Assembly (NCBI GenBank): GCA_012932865.1
Contig: SAXG01000018.1
Location: 682,001 to 746,000, forward strand
DNA: 64,000 bases
Source of the DNA: Amylostereum areolatum
Lineage: Eukaryota > Basidiomycota > Agaricomycetes > Russulales > Stereaceae
Direction: 5' to 3'
The position numbers were made by a program, and so were the translations under genes. Positions 31,729 through 43,800 of the stretch are shown here, in pieces (positions within the stretch are counted from its first letter, which is position 1; each line of letters opens with the position of its first letter). The notes below the pieces were generated by a model. The model was not told the DNA's origin. It saw nothing but the letters and a program-made list of their open reading frames with translations, and searched no databases.

Positions 31729-34700
31729 TTAAGATGTCTTCGCACCTGCTGGAGAAAACTTGCGTTAGCCTCTCACAATATACGAGCAACTCTTCGTGCT
31801 TACCCTTGGGCTTTCTCTTGTTGCTCTTCTTCTTCTTCTTGGCCGGACCAGCCCCAGAAGCTCCCTTGTTCGCATCGTCGCCTTCGCCGCCTTCGCCGCC
31901 TTCGCCGCCATCGTCGCCATCGTCGCCCTTCGTCGTGTCCTTCTCGTCATCAGTCGCCGTTGCGCTCACGGGTGTGGAGGGCTCGGAAGGGCTGGAGTTG
32001 AGCTCTGCCTTTTTGAGTGCCGCGAGCGCAAGAGGCTGGGGCTTCGGCTTTTCTGCCTGCGTCTGCCCCGTAGCGGGGACCTCCCCTGCCTTGACCGACT
32101 CTGTTGGTTTCGCATCCTTGGATGCGTCCTTCGGTGTCTCTGCGTCTTTGGACGATTTAACAGGCGCAGGTGCATCCTTGGCCTGCTCGCTGGGAGCCTT
32201 CGCTGCATCCTTGGGTTTTGCGTCGGCGGGCGGAGGGGGTGGAGCTCCTGCGTCGACTATCTTCTTCGCCGCGTCCTGGGTCACCTTGTTGTCAGCAGCG
32301 TCTTCCGTTTTCGCTCCTTCCGAGACCTTGGGTTTGTCGACTGCAGGCTCGACTTTTGCGGACGCTGCGTTGGGCGCGGGAGCGTTAGAAACGCCCTCCT
32401 TGGCCGACTCCTTCGCGGGAGGCTTTTCATCCTTCACGGGAGGGGGAGGAGGACCGCTTGCGTCTGCAGGCTTCGTCGGAGCGGGTTTCTCGTCCTTCTT
32501 CTCTCCGGACGCGTTGGTCGAGGGCACGGGCGTCGTGTCCTTCGCGTCCTTCGCGGGCGGTTTGGGTGTCGAGGCCTTGTCGGCTGCGTCCGGGAGAATG
32601 TCGACGGGAGGAAGGGGGGCAGGAGAGGACTTATCCGGCTTGACGAAGTCCTTTGGCGTGTCGGAACCTTGAAGCATAAAATGATTAGCGGAAATCAGGT
32701 GGTGCATTTTGAAAAGACGAGCGCACCTTTGGCCAGAGAAACGTCCACAAGAGGAGCAAGTGTCGCGTCGGACGCGGTTGAGAAAGCGGTGGACACCGCC
32801 GTCGTGGTAGAGAGGTCAGACGGCTGCGTCTGAGGTACCGGAGTAGATGAGCGCGATTTGTGTTCCGCGACCGCCGCCCAGGGGACCTTTGGGACGGGGG
32901 ATGCGCGGGCAGGGGAAGAAACGACAGGGGGATTTGCAGGACCTTGGCGAGGGGTCGCTGAACGAGCAGGGGAAGACGGCGTCGGAGGCTGCTCTGGTGG
33001 AGAACCGGGTTTGGTAGCAACCGTCTTGAGCCTGTCGAAAACATTTGCTCTGGTCGACGCAGCTGGCGACGCCGGTTTGGGGTTGGTGTTGGGCGCCGTT
33101 GCGGGGAGGATGCTGCCTAGATTCCAGGGACTGGTCGTCTTCTTGGCTGGCTGTTGTACAGCGGTCGCGGCGGCGGCAGCGGAAGCGGCAGCGCGAGCTT
33201 CTGCGTCTGCTTTCCTCGCTGCACGCACCTGGGCCTCTGCCGCCTCTGCCGCCTCTGCGTCAGCTTTGGCTTTCGCCTCCACCTTAGCCTTCCGGATCTC
33301 CTTTGCCCGCGCTGATGCCTGAGCCTTCCGTTCGTCCTCTTCGCGTTTCTTCCGCTCGCCTTCTTCATGCTCCCGGCGGGCGGCATCCTCGTCAGCCCTG
33401 CGCTTCGCTTCGGCCTCCAAACGATCGGCCTCAGCCTTTGCCTTTCGCTCCTCCTCCTCCTTGGCTTTGCGCTCGTCCTCCTCCCGCTTTTTCTGCTCCG
33501 CCGCCTTCTTCTTCTGCTCGTCCTCCTCCTTGAGCTTGCGCTCCTGCTCCGCTTTGGCTTTGCGCTCGGCTTCCTCTTTCTCCTCCTGAGCCTTCTTCGC
33601 TTCCTCCTGGGCCTTTTTCTTCGCCTCCTCCTCCTTCGCCTTCCGCTCGGCCTCCTCCTTGGCTTCCTTCGCCTTGCGGTCAGCGTCCTCTTTCGCCAAG
33701 CGCGCGGCAGCCTCCTTAGCTTTGGCTTCCTCCTCCTTCCGCTCAGCTGCTTCGCGCGTCGCTCGTTCCTCCACCTCTTTCGCTTTGTGCTCGGCCTCCT
33801 CCTTCGCTTTGCGTTCGACCTCCTCCTTAGCTTTACGTTCGACCTCCTCCTCCGCCTTGCGTTCGGCCTCTTCCTTCGTCTTGCGTTCGGCCTCTTCCTT
33901 TGCCTTGCGTTCCTCCTCCTCTTTGGCTTTGCGCTGAGCAGCCTCCTCCTCTTGGGCCTTCTTCGCCGCTGCCTCTTGCTCGGCTTTCTTCGCCTCCTCC
34001 TGCTTCTTCTGCTCCGCTGCCTCCTTCGCCTTGCGGTCAGCCTCCACTTGAGCATCGCGTTTGGCCTTCTCCTCCGCACGCTTGCGGTCGGACTCCTCCT
34101 TTGCCTTCCGTGCGACATCCTCGCGCTCCGCCTTCACCTTCAACAAGGCCTCGGCCTTCTCCTGTCGGGCCTTCCTAGCAGTTGCAATGCGCTCCTCATT
34201 CGCTTTCTGCTTCTGCTCCTTCTCGGTGGCGATACGGGCCTCCTCGGCCTTTTTCTCGGCGACTAGACGCTCCTCCTCTTGACGACGGGCTTGCTCCTCG
34301 GCCTCAGCTTTGGCTTCAGCGTCGGCCTTGGCTTTGACTTCGGCCTCGGCTTTGGCTTTGGCAGCGTCCGCCTCGGCTTTGGCTTTGGCAGCGGCTTCGA
34401 CACGGGCGCGTTTTTCGGCGAGGGCAGCAGCTTCAGCTTCGAGTTTGGCTTTCGCGTCTGCGTCTGCCTTCGCTTTCTCGATTTTGGCCTTAGCTTCAGC
34501 AGCAGCCTTGGCTTCCGCCTCAGCTTTGGCCTTCGCTTCAGCCTCAGCCTTTGCTTTCGCCTCAGCCACCTTCGCCTTCACCTCTGCTTCCACTTTGGCC
34601 TTGGCGTCAGCTTCAGCTTTGGCTTTGGCTTCAGCTTCCGCCTGGACTCGGGCAGCACGCTCCCGAGCTTCCATCTCCGCCTTGACAGCAGCGACCCGCG

Positions 34701-36351
34701 CCTCCTCCCGTTCGCGCTCTTGTTGTTCGCGTTCCAGCCGCTCGCGCTCCGTTCGTTCACGGTCCGCGCGTGCATGCGACGCACTCGGCCACCCGCCCAC
34801 CATGGGCTCCTCGGACTCGGACTCGAAAGCGTCGTCCGAAACGCCGCCGGAAAGGAGGCTCGCTGCAGACCCGAAGAAACTCCCGAACAGGCTGCTCTTC
34901 TTCTGGTGCCCGCCGACGCCCGGAGCCCCGCTCGTGTTGATCGTGAGCGCGTCGCGGTCCCGCCGCGCGCTCGCCGCCGCCAGACGCGCATCCCCGGCAT
35001 CCTCCGTCGAGGAGGACGACCGGCTCGTAGCGTACATCATGCCACCGACCACTTGCTGCTGCCGCGCTCCACTCGCACCACCGACACCTCCTCCGCCCCC
35101 AGTAACCCGCCTCTGAGCCTCTCCCGACGATGGGGGCAATGGGAGAGGCGGCGGCGGGGACGGTTTACTTTCGGCCACCGGCCGCTCCGGGGCGGCTGGA
35201 GGCAGCGGTGGGGCCGGAGGGATTGGGGGCGTAGGCGTTGGCAGGGTTTGCGTTGGCGTGCGCGAATCCGTTCGTGGCGGGGCCGTTGGGGGTGACGGAG
35301 GGGGTGCCGGCGCCACCTGGAAAGAAACACACCCGTCAGTCAGTATGATACGAAGCGTGGACAGAAACTCATCACCGAACCACCTGCTGTTGACCGAAAC
35401 GGCCCATTGCCGATCGGAGTCTGGGGTACGGCGTTGCCGTTGCCGTTGAGGGGCTTGGTCGGCGTCGCGCGGCCATTGGGGATGGAGAGAGTGGGCGTCG
35501 ATGGGCGCACGCCTTCGTCGTGGGCGAGAAGAGGGAACTTGGGCTCGTGAAGTTGGAAGAGGTCCTTGATGACGCCGTCCAGGTCGCCGCCGGAGAGTGT
35601 GACGGGTGACCCGTTACCGCGCCCAGTGCCGGCCTTCTTGGGTCCACGGGCGAGTTCACGGGCGCGCGCGAGCTGGAGGGAGGTCTCAAGGCCGAGTTCG
35701 CGACCCTCTTCGAGCGTGATTGGGTCCTCGCGAGTGGTGAGCGCGGTGTAGGACGCGATGAGGAGGTTGCGGTCGACCTCGTAGGCATGATAAATGACAA
35801 TCTTCTTGATCGGCTCCATCTCGAGTTGCTCGAGCTCGCGCAGAGCGAGGCACTTGACCTCGGGAAATTGCCATTGGTGTGAGAGCTTGAGGATGGAAGT
35901 CCACTCCTCGACGTTGGCCTGATAGAGGGAGTATTTGCTGATAAGAAGAAATGCGACGAGGCGCGTCAGTGAGGGAAGGACGGAGATGATGGGCGCGATA
36001 GGACCTACGGGTTGTAGAATATCCACAGGAAACGAGCGAAGTCCACGCTGAGTGTGTCCTCAAGCGGGAAGGGGTTGGTGTCAGACGAGCCCTTGGAGAA
36101 CTCGCCCGGTGGTGGGGGGTGGGGCAGGCGTTCGCGGAAGTAGGCCGACTCGCGCACGAAGAAGTATCTGTGTACACGGAACAAGAAGTTTTCGACCTGC
36201 GCGGGGATGAGGAGACGCGTCAATGGAGAATGAGATCTCGGTGAGACGAGACACGTACGCGGAAGATCACGTCGCCACCCTGGATGTAGTACTGTTCGTG
36301 ACGGAGCACGCGCTCGGGGTTGACGGGTGAGGCGGAAAGGGCAGAGTTCAT
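31729..36351 (-). CDS. giant BTB protein with Ala/Lys/Glu coiled coil
   Basis: Six exons join in frame: complement(join(31729..31745,31804..32667,32727..35316,35376..35937,36009..36196,36259..36351)), 1437 aa. The BTB core is YYIQGGDVIFR (exon 1), VENFLFRVHRYFFVRESAYF (exon 2), then KYSLYQANVEEWTSILKLSHQW and REDPITLEEGRELGLETSLQ (exon 3), the standard agaricomycete BTB pattern. Exon 4 adds a Pro-rich linker and about 530 residues of EAKAKAEAEAKAKAEAEAKA-type sequence, strongly coiled-coil/single-helix in character. Exon 5 is a Pro/Ala/Lys-rich low-complexity region, and the end reads AKKKKKSNKRKPK. Donor phases at 35376/35316 (STAGGS to VAPAPP) and 32727/32667 (SLAKG to SDTPK) fit exactly, supporting one gene. 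Three separate genes remain possible without transcripts. Possibly a scaffold. Confidence 0.68.
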
Positions 36352-37202
36352 CGTTGAGCAAGTCGAGGAAACGTCGCCTGAGGATGTGGTGGAGGGGGTG
36401 AGGGAGAGGGGGTGAGAAGGGTGAAGGGGGTAAGAGAGGAAGGGGTGGGATGAGGGTTATGAGAGAGGGTGAAAAATGAATCCACACGTGTCGGCGAAGT
36501 CGAACATGAGGCGGCGAAAGCGCTTCCGAATTGTCTGCGCAGGAGCGCGGAAAACAACTTCGGCGGTCTTGTACATAACGAACATCATGCACGAGGCTTT
36601 TGACCTGGCCTCGCGAGATCGAGTCTGATGGACGGGTCGAGAAGGCGGTCGACAGACGTGGCCGGGACGTGGCATCGACTGTTGTCGTCGTGGAGTGCGC
36701 TGTGCAACAGCGTTCATGTGCGAACGGCACGCGGAAGACGCGCGGTTGAGCGTCTTGGAAAGTTGCAATTGAGAAGGGTATCCGCAAAAGGAGGTTGAGT
36801 CTCAAACATTTCAACGAAGGCAGCTCCGTCCGTCATCCGTTTATGGAATCCAGATAGCCCATTTTCGTTCGTTGAAGAAAGATTTGCTCTCTTTTTCTAG
36901 GATGATCGCCTGATCCCTATCGGGTCAAGGTCACAAATTGGAAGTCCACTAGACGGAAACCCGAGTACATGTTCCAAAACCCGCGCGCCGTGAGATATGA
37001 TTCATGAGGAAGTAAAATACATCAGTGTTGGCAAAAAAAACAAAGCAGTACAAGCGAGATTCCGAAACCAAGTACACGATCACCCAATCAAGGATAACAG
37101 ACAGAGCCAGACGAACATATCGTACACGCGTAAAGAAAGCAGTAGAGCATGGCACGCACGCGTCAATCGTCAAGATCGTTTTCCTATTGCAATTGCGACT
37201 GG
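36352..37202. other. intergenic between BTB genes
   Basis: 851 bp of 5' flank of the giant BTB gene and 3' flank of the next BTB gene. C/T-rich tract on the minus strand (about 36390-36470), common in fungal promoters. Confidence 0.5.
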
Positions 37203-38393
37203 TCAGAACTTGCCGCCCAAGAACGAGAATGGCATGGAACCACCCCTACCGCCTTTCCCTCCGGCACCATTCTGCTTCCCGCTCTTTCCAGGCGCGCCGT
37301 TATGCTTCCCGGTAGCCTGCGCGTCCTCCACGGCCGTTTCTTCTCCGTCAGGGCCGTCACCATTCTCGTATGAGGGCGGCGGGGCGTCACTCGACGACGC
37401 GCTCTTCCTAATCGAACCCGGTTTCATCTACCGCCAGAATACAATCAGTCGAGCGTCCTGAAGGTAGCAAGCGAGGTGATGCCAACGTACCGTCCCGAGC
37501 GGGGGCCCCTGGCCCTTCATGGGCTGCGACAGCAGGGGAGCCGACATTGGGCCCGATGTCCCGATGTAGCCATTAGTCTGCACAGAGGGTGGCGGCGGCG
37601 GCACCTTGAAGAGGTTCGACAATAACGAATGAAGGTCGGGCACCGATACCCTCACCGGCGACGGACTGAGCAGCCCCCCGGGTGACTCCTGCCCGCGGGA
37701 GAACTCCCGCGCCCGCGCAATCCGGAGTGCAGTTTTGAGACCGAGGCGCTCACCCTCGTCGAGGGAGAGTGGGTCATCGCGCGTAGTGAGATGTACGTAG
37801 GAGGGAATGAGAAGTTCGGGGAGGACATGATATGTCTGGTATAGGTAGACCTTTTCGATGGGGTCTATCGTAAGCTTTTCAAGCTCCCGCACCGCGAGCG
37901 CTTTCGCTTCCTTGAACTGCCATTGGTGCGCAAGTTTGAGGATCGCGGTCCATTCCCGAACGGTCGCGTTGTAGATGGAGTACTGGCTGTAGGGGTATCA
38001 GATGGAGATAGCGAAAGAAGCCTGAGGGGTGGTGACGCACGGGTTGTAGAATATCCAAAGGAAGCAGCAAAACTCCTCAGCGTCGGCATCGTCGAGCACG
38101 TAAGGATTATCGTCGGCCGTCCCCGAGCATGCAGATGGAGGTGCACTGGGTGGTGCGGGAAGATGGGCGAGACGATGTCGAAACACTGGCGAGCCGGACT
38201 CGTTGTTTATGAAGAAGTGTGTGTGTACTCGGAAGAGCGTCATTTCCACCTGCGCACGCGAACGGTCAGTCCCTCTCTGGAATGGAACGTGGAGATAGCG
38301 TACTCTGAAGATGACATCTCCTCCTTGAATGTAATATGGGTTATGTCGAAGGGGGCGGGTGGAGGCGGGCGATGATGCGATCGAGGGAGGCAT
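37203..38393 (-). CDS. BTB/POZ protein, compact paralog
   Basis: The model is complement(join(37203..37427,37491..37986,38041..38249,38304..38393)), 339 aa. BTB core: YYIQGGDVIFR, VEMTLFRVHTHFFINNESG, VLDDADAEEFCCFLWIFYNP, then QYSIYNATVREWTAILKLAHQW and RDDPLSLDEGERLGLKTALR. Introns sit at the same three places as in the neighbouring giant BTB gene, so the two are tandem duplicates. The C-terminus is Gly/Pro-rich, without a coiled coil. The first intron (54 bp) keeps the frame open, so retention would add 18 residues inside the BTB fold. Confidence 0.82.
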
Positions 38394-39735
38394 TGGTCGC
38401 GTGGATGAGGATCGATCTGCAATGGTAATGGATAGCCGGCCAGTGACGAGCGCGGGGTCGATGTGACGAGAGCCTAGGGAGGCAGTTGTCTTGAGCCTCG
38501 TTCAACCCATCGCACTTATAAGGAGCTCAAGAATAACTCACCGAAATCTGGAAACGCGGAGGGGCCGATGAGGACGCGATAAGTCGACACGAGCGCGAGG
38601 GTTCGAGGGAAAGGGAAGGTGAGCTACGCCGTGGGGGAGGCCTTCATAGATTGTGAGATCGTGCGAAGCCATATGGATGTCGCATGGCGTTGTCGAAGGC
38701 GTTCGACCGCACTTCTGGAGGGTGCGGGGGCTGCGCGCTGGACACTGGATCGGGCCTCGACGCGGAAAAGGGGTCAACGGGTCCTGGATGTGTTCGCTTC
38801 GGTGCCGTCATCGTGATGCGATTGGGTGGTGTAAGAAACCTCGAGGTGAACGCGTGTTGAGGGTTCCAGACAACAATCGTCTTCGCGAGCGCGCGTCGTA
38901 GTTCGCCGCGCTCACGTGCATGATTGATGCGTTCCGAGCTTGGGCAATGGGCACCGATTTGAGGCTCGTTGCGTACATTTGTACGTGTATTTTGACACGA
39001 GTGAAGGGCGTGAGATCCTCACTTTGCCAAATTTCATGGACGATATGGCGATACAAATACACTGAACACTGGAGGCGGTCGTCCGTCCTGTGAGTACCGC
39101 GGCCGCCTTCTGCGGGGACCTTGCATGGCCTATATCGACGCTCATCCGAGTTGTTCCACGCCCATTGTATGTGTGGAGCCTCGAAGCGGGTCCCGGGAGA
39201 AGATGTCGCCAAGATGGTGGGCGCCCGCTGAGAAACGCGGGCTTTGCCATTCTGACGGCGTCTCTGGAGATGCGGTCGCTGCGCACGACTCATAGAGCTT
39301 GTTTTGTATTTAGAAACGGTGTATTAGGATGAGATAACGACCACGATGGGTACGAAGGCCATATCATGGGGTAATGCGCAGGCGACAGGAGTTGTCCCAT
39401 AAGCACGAGGCCAACGAATATGGCGCAAACAAGCCCCTCTTCCCAGGAAATAGGATAGCGCATGCCCTGGGTTCTGGAAGGCATTCAGAAATGTGGCGAT
39501 AGGAAAGAGAGAGATGGACCTACACGCCGGCGCTGCTTTATCCGCAGTTTTGAGTTGTGCGCACCCTTTCTTGCCTCGCCTCACAGATACACAGTGAATA
39601 TCATCCTGGAAGGACGGACGGACGGGCCCCGTGAAGAGAAGGGTGGTCGATTCAATCCGTGGTACCACGGAAATACACCTACACCCCTCGAAGTCCCATA
39701 TGCGCAGCTCGATCCTCTGTTTCGCGCCCCAAACC
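38394..39735. other. intergenic
   Basis: 1.3 kb between the compact BTB gene and the PARG-like gene. No conserved frame, repeat or RNA gene recognised. Confidence 0.45.
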
Positions 39736-40803
39736 TTACCCTCCCACCGGCTGCAAGTCGCACGGAAGAGCGTGCTTTCCAAACACACCCAAAACCCTCT
39801 CGTAAGTTTCCCGCCCCAAAATTCCAAACACCACACGGTCGAATGAGCCCCTAAACCTTGCACCGTCTCGCGCGAGCAGGTCCAGCCAGATCCTCGCGAC
39901 GAGTCCGACGTCATTGCGGAACACACCCGTGCCAAAGCTGCCCAGGACGATGTCCCGCACACCCTGTCGCTCGAATAGGAAGAGTATCCGCGCCATGCGC
40001 TCGCGCATGACGCGTTCGATCGCCGCCTCTGTCTCCGGCAAGGATCCCTTGTCGCCAAGCTTGTCGCGCACGTCGCCCGCGTTGACGGCGGGGCTAGTGA
40101 GCACGTCGATCTGGTATGGCGCAAGCCAGTCGCCGGAGTCGTCCCGGAATACGGTGACGGCTGGGGAGTATATCATAGCATGGGTGTAGTACCCGCCACG
40201 CTTGCTGCGTTTGTGCAGCGTATAGAATGCCTCGCCCATGTGCGAAATTAAGGACGGATAGAGGTTGGAAGCCCGCGCGATCGACTCTTCTTGCGCCTGG
40301 GCTCCGCTGAGAAAGCCACCGCCGGGCTTGGTGGCTGAAGCGAAGTTGAGCACACCGACTCTGGACGGCAATGGAGAGGCGGGGAGCGAGGCGAGGAGGG
40401 TTCGCGCGCCGTTGAGGGTGGTGGTTTCAAGGAGAAATATGCGGCCTGGGGTGGTGGGTGGTGGGGGGAGGACCGAGGACCAGGATGAAAGAGAAGAGTC
40501 GGGGGCATAATATTGTGTGCCGCTGATACTGTCGCGCGTGGGCTGAGCGAGGTGGTAAGACGTCCCGTTCAGGGTATACTGTCCAGCTTTGATCGCGGCC
40601 AGCGTTTCGTCAGCAATCTGTCGTCGTTGATCGCGGGGACCAGACGGTTTGCGCGGGGGGTCGCGTTCGCTTTCTGGGCGTGTGGCACGCGATGAGCTCG
40701 GACGTGATGCACTGGAGGATGAGGACGATGATGATTTAGGAGAGAAAAAGTCGGTGATTTTGCCGTCGGTCTTTGCTCTTGGTTTTCCATATGTAACCGA
40801 CAT
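39736..40803 (-). CDS. PARG-like macrodomain protein with PIP-like N-terminus
   Basis: Single exon, 355 aa. The catalytic signature of microbial-type poly(ADP-ribose) glycohydrolase domains (TIGR02452-like) is clear: VLNFASATKPGGGFLSGAQA followed by QEE, that is GGG-x(6-8)-QEE, where the second Glu is catalytic in the family. RGGYYTHAMIYSPAVTVFRD and the late VLGSFGTGVFRND loop also fit. The enzyme would remove ADP-ribose chains from proteins. The N-terminus is a low-complexity Ser/Arg region containing DGKITDFFSPK, close to a PCNA-interacting PIP box (Ile, Phe, Phe positions present, Asp in place of Gln). Nuclear, DNA-repair-linked activity is an inference from that motif. Confidence 0.85.
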   Translation of the reverse strand: MSVTYGKPRAKTDGKITDFFSPKSSSSSSSSASRPSSSRATRPESERDPPRKPSGPRDQRRQIADETLAAIKAGQYTLNGTSYHLAQPTRDSISGTQYYAPDSSLSSWSSVLPPPPTTPGRIFLLETTTLNGARTLLASLPASPLPSRVGVLNFASATKPGGGFLSGAQAQEESIARASNLYPSLISHMGEAFYTLHKRSKRGGYYTHAMIYSPAVTVFRDDSGDWLAPYQIDVLTSPAVNAGDVRDKLGDKGSLPETEAAIERVMRERMARILFLFERQGVRDIVLGSFGTGVFRNDVGLVARIWLDLLARDGARFRGSFDRVVFGILGRETYERVLGVFGKHALPCDLQPVGG

Positions 40804-43800
40804 TGAGTGATCCAGTAGTCGTGTACAACGTTGGAAGGCGAGAAAAGTCGCGTCCTAACGATGTGGAGGTAAGATGGAGCCTGAAGTGAGTGACTCGGTG
40901 AGGCGTCCGGCGCGACGCGTCTGAGACGAGCGTGGGCGTCTGTCGGGCCTGACAAGCGCCCGTGCAAGACACAGGCCCGGCCGCCCGGGCGAGTCTGCTG
41001 CTCTGCTGCCTACCTCTGCATGTATCATCATGTATGTGCCGGCCTGTACGACTTCCTAGGTCTCCAAAATTCGGGGTACTTCCTTGGTATGTCCGCTGGT
41101 TTACCCCCGAAAAGTCACCTACTATCGGTAAGTACTCCGAAACCATCTCACTTCAACTTCGGCTCGACATGAGATCCTCTTATCAGAGCTCGAACCCCCC
41201 TCCCCTCCCCCATCACTAGCATTTCGACGATGTCCATGACTGGGTACCAGTGAGTCCCGATACTTACTGACCCTTTATTCTGAGCTAGCCGACTAGTCAT
41301 TCGGTGCACGCACTGTTCCTGTATGCGCTCATCTCGTCGTCTGACTTCTACTACTCGTCCTCGCTCATCCTTCGACCATCACGACTCGGAAAGAGGCTAT
41401 TGCTTATTACTGTAAATCTTATCTAGCGTGTATTGGCAAATCTTTCTCAAGAGTCAAGTCCACTCCTGGCTACCATAACGATATCATTGCCTGCCCTCCT
41501 CGCCCTGCCAGGCCCTGCCACCCTTGCACTGAAAAGAGAGGTGCCTTCTATTTTGCACGACCGACACCCCTGTTCCATGCAATATCATAGAGGTCCTCGC
41601 AACCTCTCGCATCCCTTGCCCTCGGGCAAGGACTTGGATTACCTTCTGATCCGCCGGCGGCCATTGATGATATTCTTCCCGGCACCTGCTACCGACATAC
41701 GCTCATATTTCGAGGTCCGTGGAAAGCTTGGAATTCTCAGGTGCATTTCCAACTAACTCCAACGGCTTTTCTCGAGAAACTACCAGGCCCTCTTGCACAT
41801 GCAGCTCATGATACTTATAGCAAGATCAACCGATTTAGGTACATATTTATCACGCGGAGATATTGGTGGATCGAGTCCCAGCCGACAACATGCTATGCGC
41901 AGGTGCCAAGCGCTGTCGACCTCGGGATCGGCGGTGTCGCGTCATACTCAAGCTGTGCTAGAGGGCAGTTCTTCGCGCGAGCACGGCGGGGAAAGCTCGT
42001 CTTTTCGGGTGCGTTTATGGCTTGCATATATGTATCGAAGCAGCTGACTGTACCCCCTTCGTTGAATATGGTATGGTACTACGGCCAAATAACCGCCCAA
42101 ACGGTAGACATGTATCTTCTATTTAAAAATGATTTTTTTTGAACGTTGAACAGATGTAGGCACGTTCGCCGGTCTTTATTGCATCTCAAGCACGGATACA
42201 GACGTTTGACACGGTGTGGGCACGTTCGCAATGCTCGAAATCCACGCACACGCCGACAGAGTGGTACGTCTATACGGAATGGGACGACATATCGCAGTTG
42301 GCCTCCTGGTGCTATCTATATAACTTATCCGCTGTTCGCAGCTCGAGCGATGTATCGGACAGATGTTCGCATCTTTCTCCTAAAGCACGAGGAGGCGATC
42401 ATGGTCGCATATGCGGCCCCCGTGAGAGTCGCCTTCCATCTACCCCTTCCCATATGCTGAGTGGAATCTTTTCCAGCGAACCTCTCGATCAGTCGATCCT
42501 GTTCTTCGTCTATCTGTCATTGGCGTATCCGTTCAATGGCGCACGTAATCCACCAATGTCCACGCATGCAATCAACTAGGGTGCCCATCGACGCATCAAA
42601 CAAAGATCTTGTAGCAATTTCAAGGTATACATAGCATCGTCGGCGTCATCGCCTGCTTCGCCAGGGCACGATCATCAGGAAAAACCTCCCTTACTAAAAA
42701 TCTACTAATTAGAGGGGGACCTTCCTAATTCCCTGTTCCCGCTGCCAACCTGCAAGGCACTACGTCAACGTAGGTCCCTGTCACCCTTCTGGCCTCAACT
42801 ATGTATTTGAAGTGCAAATATGAGGTCAATGTCGACGACGGTGCATCGAAATGTGTACGGGGTTTTGTGAGAATAGAGCCCGTTAGTTCACTTTAGGAAG
42901 GTCCCCCTCTAACTAGCGCTAATTTGCTGGATTTGTTGATTTTAGTAAGGGAGGTTTTTCCTGATGATACGCATACTGCATCGCCTGTTCGTGTTGAACA
43001 AGGCTCTCCAGCTTGTGTTGGGTGTGCGTGTCTGAAATGTAGGCTCTTTTCGGGAACGTCGCCCAGGGATTGCTCGATGTACTAATGAAGGGTGAGGGGA
43101 AGAGCAGTAAACCGCAAGAGGCGACGATAGGGCATCTGTACCGGTGCGCTATCCCCTCCTATCAAAATCCTTGTTCTTCTCCTTATAGGCTTGCTTTGCT
43201 TGTTCAGTAGGCAGTGCGCGTCCCCGTGATACGCGGATGTCCGGGACTTGGACTGTATAGGGACGCCGAATACCATGGCCGCCGATGATTATCCTGTCGC
43301 TTCATCCCGAACGAATGAAAGGCCGGGCTATTCCCTTGGTCACGGTGTTTTCCGGAGGTTCGTGTATACGGGGGTGGACATCCGCCGTGTACTGCGTCTG
43401 GAGATATACGTGGGACCGGGAGATGCGGAAAATCTTCGAATGATGAGGATGGCGGTGGAACTGGTGGAGCGATGCGATGGTCACGGTGGAACTGACGGGC
43501 AGAGACGTGTCCTGGAGGTGAAGTCGTCATGGCTATCAGACGTACGGGGAACATCCGAGATCGTAAGTGCGGCTTATGTTTTCAAGCGGCGACACTAACG
43601 AGGCTGTCCCACAACAAACATGCTCGATGGCGTACTTACTGCTTCTAGGATGGTTCAAATCACAGTGACTCGAGAGGCGAACTTCGAGAGCACGGCCATA
43701 ATTGCGAGTGTCCACCGTTCCAGGCCTACACCAATGGATTGGGGCTTCGAGGACCAGGTACAGGAGGACTTGTACGTGCCACTTAGTGGAGGATGCGAAT

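Noticed and set aside
31686..32672. 328-codon plus-strand ORF and its 345-codon neighbour
   Set aside because: Antisense of the low-complexity C-terminal exon of the giant BTB gene; no domain features.
33367..34266. Long Leu-rich plus-strand ORF (299 codons)
   Set aside because: Exact antisense shadow of the Ala/Lys/Glu coiled-coil exon; its composition follows from the repeat codons.
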